Source of the DNA: an uncultured Eubacteriales bacterium
GTDB lineage: Bacteria > Bacillota > Clostridia > Lachnospirales > CAG-274
Direction of reading: 5' to 3'
Length of the DNA stretch: 8,477 nt
NCBI GenBank assembly: GCA_902497185.1
Contig: CABVEG010000061.1
Coordinates: 1-8,477, forward strand
In this document: positions 6,430 through 8,477 of the stretch, one piece after another
How the letters are laid out: each line of letters opens with the position of its first letter
How positions within the stretch are numbered: the first letter of the stretch is position 1
Made by a program: the position numbers and the translations under genes
Notes under the pieces: model-generated
The model's input: only the letters and a program-made list of their open reading frames with translations
The model's database searches: none
What the model was told of the DNA's origin: nothing

Positions 6430-8175
6430 ATGTCTAAATGGTGTGTTAAAAAATGTAGTGTTGCTCCTGATGAGCTTATGGCCTTTTACGGAACGGGTAA
6501 GCCTCTTGCCTATGCTCTTTATAACAGAAAAATAAGAAACAGGGAGGAAATTGACAAATACATAAATTTTGAAAATTATCCCTTTGAGGATATAAGAAAT
6601 TTAAAAGGTGTAAATGAAGCTTTTTTTCTTATTAACGATGCAGTTAATAAAAGGAAGAAAATATATATATATGGTGATTATGACGCTGACGGTGTAATGA
6701 GTACATCTATTATGTACAAGGGTTTAAAAGAGCTTGGTGCAGATGTAAGCTATTTTATACCCAACCGAGTAGAGGATGGTTACGGACTTAATGAAAAAGC
6801 TGTGAGAAAACTTATTGATGAGGGTGCCGAGTTTATAATTACCTGTGATAACGGAATATCTGCTTATGAGCAAATTGATGTTGCTGTAGGCGAAGGTGTT
6901 AAAGTTGTTGTATTGGATCATCATGAGCCTCCTTTTGAAGTTGAAAATGGGGTTAAAAAGGATATTATACCTAATGCAGATGCAGTGGTTGATGCAAAAA
7001 TGCAGAACTGCGGCTATTCATTTACGCAAATGTGTGCAGGTGGGCTATGCTATAGGTTTATATGTGGATTATATGATTATATGGGTGTTGAACTTAAAAA
7101 TAAAAAAGAGCTTATGGAGCTTGCTGCCGTTGCCACAATATGCGATGTAGTGGATTTGACGGGGGAAAACAGAGCTATTGCCGCAAACGGAATATCTCTT
7201 ATGAATAAAGGAAGTTCAAATTTAGGTTTAAAAACCCTTATTGCTTTAAAGGATATTGAAGCTGTAACATCTTACAATATTGGTTTTGTTATAGGGCCCT
7301 GTATTAATGCCAGCGGCAGACTTGACAGCGCCAAAATTGCAGTGGAGCTTTTTACGACAGACAGCGCTGCAAGGGCAAAAGAGCTTGCTTCTGCACTTAA
7401 TGATTTTAATGAAGAAAGAAAGGCAATTACATTTGAATGTTTTGACAGAATAGTTGAAAAAGTTGAGGGGTCTTTACTTATAAATGATAAAATAATTGTA
7501 GTATATGATGAAGCTACTCATGAAAGTGTTGCAGGTATAATTGCCGGAAGACTTAGGGAAAAATATGACAGACCTGCCATTGTCCTCACTAAGGGTGAAG
7601 GTGGGGTGAAGGGTTCAGGCAGATCAGTTGAAAACTATGATATGTTTAAGGGGCTTTATGAAGTTAAGAGTATTCTTTCAAAGTTTGGCGGGCATACTAT
7701 GGCAGCAGGCTTGAGCCTTGAAAAGGAAAATGTTGACTTGCTTAGAAATACTATTAATGATAACTGCAATATGACTCTTGAGGATTTAGAGTCCGTTATT
7801 AGGGCAGAAACAATACTTGATTTAAGTGATATTACTGTGGAAAGTGCAGAGGAGCTTAAAATTCTTTCACCTTTTGGTAAAGGGAATGAAAGACCTGTCT
7901 ATGGTATTAAAAATGTTGAGGCTGTGGATATAAGATTTGTAGGCAGTGAGGGAAATATTGTGTCCTTTGTGGCAACTGATGGAAGAAAGAGAATAAAGGC
8001 TGTGGATTTTAATAATTACAGTCTTTGGATTGATGCAATAAAGAGGTCCGGTTTTGATTGTGAAAATCTTAATGGAGCTGTTATTGGTTTTAGCGGAATG
8101 TTTAATATTGATGTAAATGTATATAAGGAATATGTTAATCCTCAGATTATAATTAGGGATATAAGATTTAATTAA
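6430..8175 (+). CDS. recJ: Single-stranded-DNA-specific 5'-3' exonuclease RecJ
   Basis: RecJ degrades single-stranded DNA 5' to 3' in recombination and mismatch or base-excision repair. The 581-residue protein has the DHH phosphoesterase motifs in order: YGDYDADG (81-88), CDNG (139-142), LDHHEPP (162-168, DHH 163-165) and ATICDVVDLTGENR (235-248). NASGRLDSA (293-301) follows. The DHHA1 domain spans about 350-428 with GSGRS (395-399) and FGGHTMAAG (419-427). The C-terminal OB-fold region starts at PFGKGNERPVYG (481-492). All metal-binding aspartates and histidines are intact. The ATG at 6430 is chosen because GTGAGG (6415-6420) lies 9 nt upstream; the in-frame GTG at 6415 is that ribosome site itself. 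No promoter fits between the secF terminator and recJ, so transcription is by readthrough or from within secF. Many Firmicutes have apt and relA after recJ; here a stable-RNA promoter array follows instead. No recJ terminator is visible. Confidence 0.96.
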   Translation: MSKWCVKKCSVAPDELMAFYGTGKPLAYALYNRKIRNREEIDKYINFENYPFEDIRNLKGVNEAFFLINDAVNKRKKIYIYGDYDADGVMSTSIMYKGLKELGADVSYFIPNRVEDGYGLNEKAVRKLIDEGAEFIITCDNGISAYEQIDVAVGEGVKVVVLDHHEPPFEVENGVKKDIIPNADAVVDAKMQNCGYSFTQMCAGGLCYRFICGLYDYMGVELKNKKELMELAAVATICDVVDLTGENRAIAANGISLMNKGSSNLGLKTLIALKDIEAVTSYNIGFVIGPCINASGRLDSAKIAVELFTTDSAARAKELASALNDFNEERKAITFECFDRIVEKVEGSLLINDKIIVVYDEATHESVAGIIAGRLREKYDRPAIVLTKGEGGVKGSGRSVENYDMFKGLYEVKSILSKFGGHTMAAGLSLEKENVDLLRNTINDNCNMTLEDLESVIRAETILDLSDITVESAEELKILSPFGKGNERPVYGIKNVEAVDIRFVGSEGNIVSFVATDGRKRIKAVDFNNYSLWIDAIKRSGFDCENLNGAVIGFSGMFNIDVNVYKEYVNPQIIIRDIRFN

Positions 8176-8215
8176 AAATTTGACTAAAAAATTTAAAAAA
8201 AGTTGAAAAAAGTTC

Positions 8216-8244
8216 TTGACAACGGACCATAACTGTGATATAGT
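8216..8244 (+). promoter_or_regulatory. Stable-RNA-type promoter P1
   Basis: TTGACA (8216-8221) is perfect. After 17 bp comes TATAGT (8239-8244, 5 of 6) with TGA before it (extended -10). A-tracts at 8184-8210 resemble an UP element. A G lies 7 nt after the -10 (8251), the likely start. The next protein gene is outside the window, and the tandem strong layout is typical of rRNA operons. Confidence 0.8.
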
Positions 8245-8251
8245 TATGAAG

Positions 8252-8280
8252 TTGTCACTTCTGACAGAAAGATGTGACAA
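8252..8280 (+). other. Stem-loop at the P1 transcript start
   Basis: TTGTCAC (8252-8258) pairs with GTGACAA (8274-8280). Inside, TTCT (8259-8262) pairs with AGAA (8266-8269) around a GAC loop, with AGAT bulged. The stem begins one base after the predicted +1. No T-run follows, so it is not a terminator. Confidence 0.6.
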
Positions 8281-8307
8281 AAACTTTGAAAAAAGTTAAA
8301 AAAGTTC

Positions 8308-8336
8308 TTGACAAAGTGTTAAAGCTGTGTTAAACT
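8308..8336 (+). promoter_or_regulatory. Stable-RNA-type promoter P2
   Basis: TTGACA (8308-8313) is perfect and is followed after 17 bp by TAAACT (8331-8336, 4 of 6). TGT at 8328-8330 supplies an extended -10. Upstream A-tracts at 8279-8303 resemble an UP element. The likely start is G8343. Of the three, this has the weakest -10. Confidence 0.78.
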
Positions 8337-8342
8337 AATTAA

Positions 8343-8370
8343 GCTGTGACCGATAAAGTCAGGAAACAGC
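8343..8370 (+). other. Stem-loop at the P2 transcript start
   Basis: GCTGT (8343-8347) pairs with ACAGC (8366-8370), continued by GAC (8348-8350) with GTC (8358-8360). The AGGAA at 8361-8365 is bulged and the loop is CGATAAA. It begins exactly at the predicted +1. No T-run follows. Confidence 0.55.
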
Positions 8371-8407
8371 AAGAACGAAAAAACTTTGAAAAAAGTCAAA
8401 AAAGTTC

Positions 8408-8436
8408 TTGACAAAAGCTAATAGCTGTGATATACT
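8408..8436 (+). promoter_or_regulatory. Stable-RNA-type promoter P3
   Basis: TTGACA (8408-8413) is perfect and is followed after 17 bp by TATACT (8431-8436, 5 of 6) with TGA at 8428-8430. A-tracts at 8378-8403 precede it. The likely start is G8443. It is the promoter nearest the presumed RNA operon beyond the window. The closing bases TTAGAACATTG (8467-8477) resemble the leader just upstream of clostridial 16S rRNA genes, from memory only. Confidence 0.8.
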
Positions 8437-8442
8437 AAATAA

Positions 8443-8459
8443 GCTGTCGCAGTGATAGC
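8443..8459 (+). other. Stem-loop at the P3 transcript start
   Basis: GCTGTCG (8443-8449) pairs with TGATAGC (8453-8459) over 7 positions, two of them G-U in RNA, around a CAG loop. It begins exactly at the predicted +1 and repeats the arrangement seen behind P1 and P2 despite a different sequence. Confidence 0.55.
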
Positions 8460-8477
8460 GAAAGAATTAGAACATTG

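Larger units (their letters stand above)
8195..8450 (+). repeat. Three tandem direct repeats of the promoter module
   Basis: A module of A-tracts plus GTTCTTGACAA plus a TGTG-type -10 plus AAGCTGT occurs three times, with -35 boxes at 8216, 8308 and 8408. Copies 2 and 3 are the closest: 8279-8315 and 8379-8415 differ at one of 37 positions (T8297 against C8397). Their downstream parts AGCTGTGnTA and ACTAA-TAAGCTGT are also shared, at an exact 100-bp offset. Copy 1 is shorter upstream and more diverged. The pattern suggests past duplication of one promoter with its initial transcribed region. Confidence 0.85.

Noticed and set aside
8177..8201. Possible recJ terminator in the AAATTT repeats
   Set aside because: The arms are 6 bp of A-T only and an A-run, not a T-run, follows on the transcribed strand.
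7867..8280. Reverse-strand 137-codon reading frame across the recJ end and promoter array
   Set aside because: It overlaps the conserved C-terminal part of recJ and the promoter repeats. The product is low-complexity in Ile, Asn and Ser with no recognisable domain.
8279..8415. CRISPR-like or mobile-element repeat
   Set aside because: There are only three unequal copies, each containing a well-formed -35 and -10. No spacers of uniform length, cas genes or transposase are present.

Overview
The window is AT-rich, gene-dense and entirely forward-transcribed. It looks like the chromosome of a low-GC anaerobic Firmicute, most likely a member of the Clostridia and plausibly Lachnospiraceae. The evidence is strong AGGAGG ribosome sites, AT-rich codon use, split secD and secF genes, and a SCIFF ranthipeptide locus, a marker of Clostridia. 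The genus assignment is inference.

Layout. At 9-779 is trpA, the last step of tryptophan synthesis and probably the tail of a trp operon whose other genes lie upstream. At 915-2207 is a two-gene unit: a membrane-anchored protein with two PepSY domains and a soluble HD-family hydrolase. At 2261-3902 is a complete SCIFF locus: a strong promoter, a 46-residue precursor with six cysteines (scfA, 2325-2465), an intrinsic terminator or attenuator, and the radical SAM/SPASM maturase (scfB). At 3946-6414 is a secD-secF unit with its own textbook promoter (TTGACA, 17 bp, TATAAT) and its own terminator. At 6430-8175 is recJ, whose Shine-Dalgarno directly abuts the U-tract of the secF terminator. From 8176 to the end there is no protein gene. 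It holds three tandem stable-RNA-type promoters on a period of about 92-100 bp, each with A-tracts upstream and each firing into a stem-loop at the predicted transcript start. An rRNA (or tRNA) operon probably starts just beyond the window.

How the genes work together. ScfB is expected to install thioether crosslinks on ScfA. Export of the product is unexplained: no dedicated transporter or protease lies in the window, but the next operon encodes SecDF, the proton-driven accessory of the Sec translocon. That adjacency is suggestive only. RecJ belongs to recombination and repair, and its link to secDF is positional, as in many Firmicutes.

The most notable points are the SCIFF locus with a terminator between precursor and maturase, an alanine in SecF where the transmembrane aspartate implicated in proton coupling is expected, and the triple promoter array with a hairpin at every start. 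No CRISPR array, insertion sequence, phage gene or tRNA was seen.
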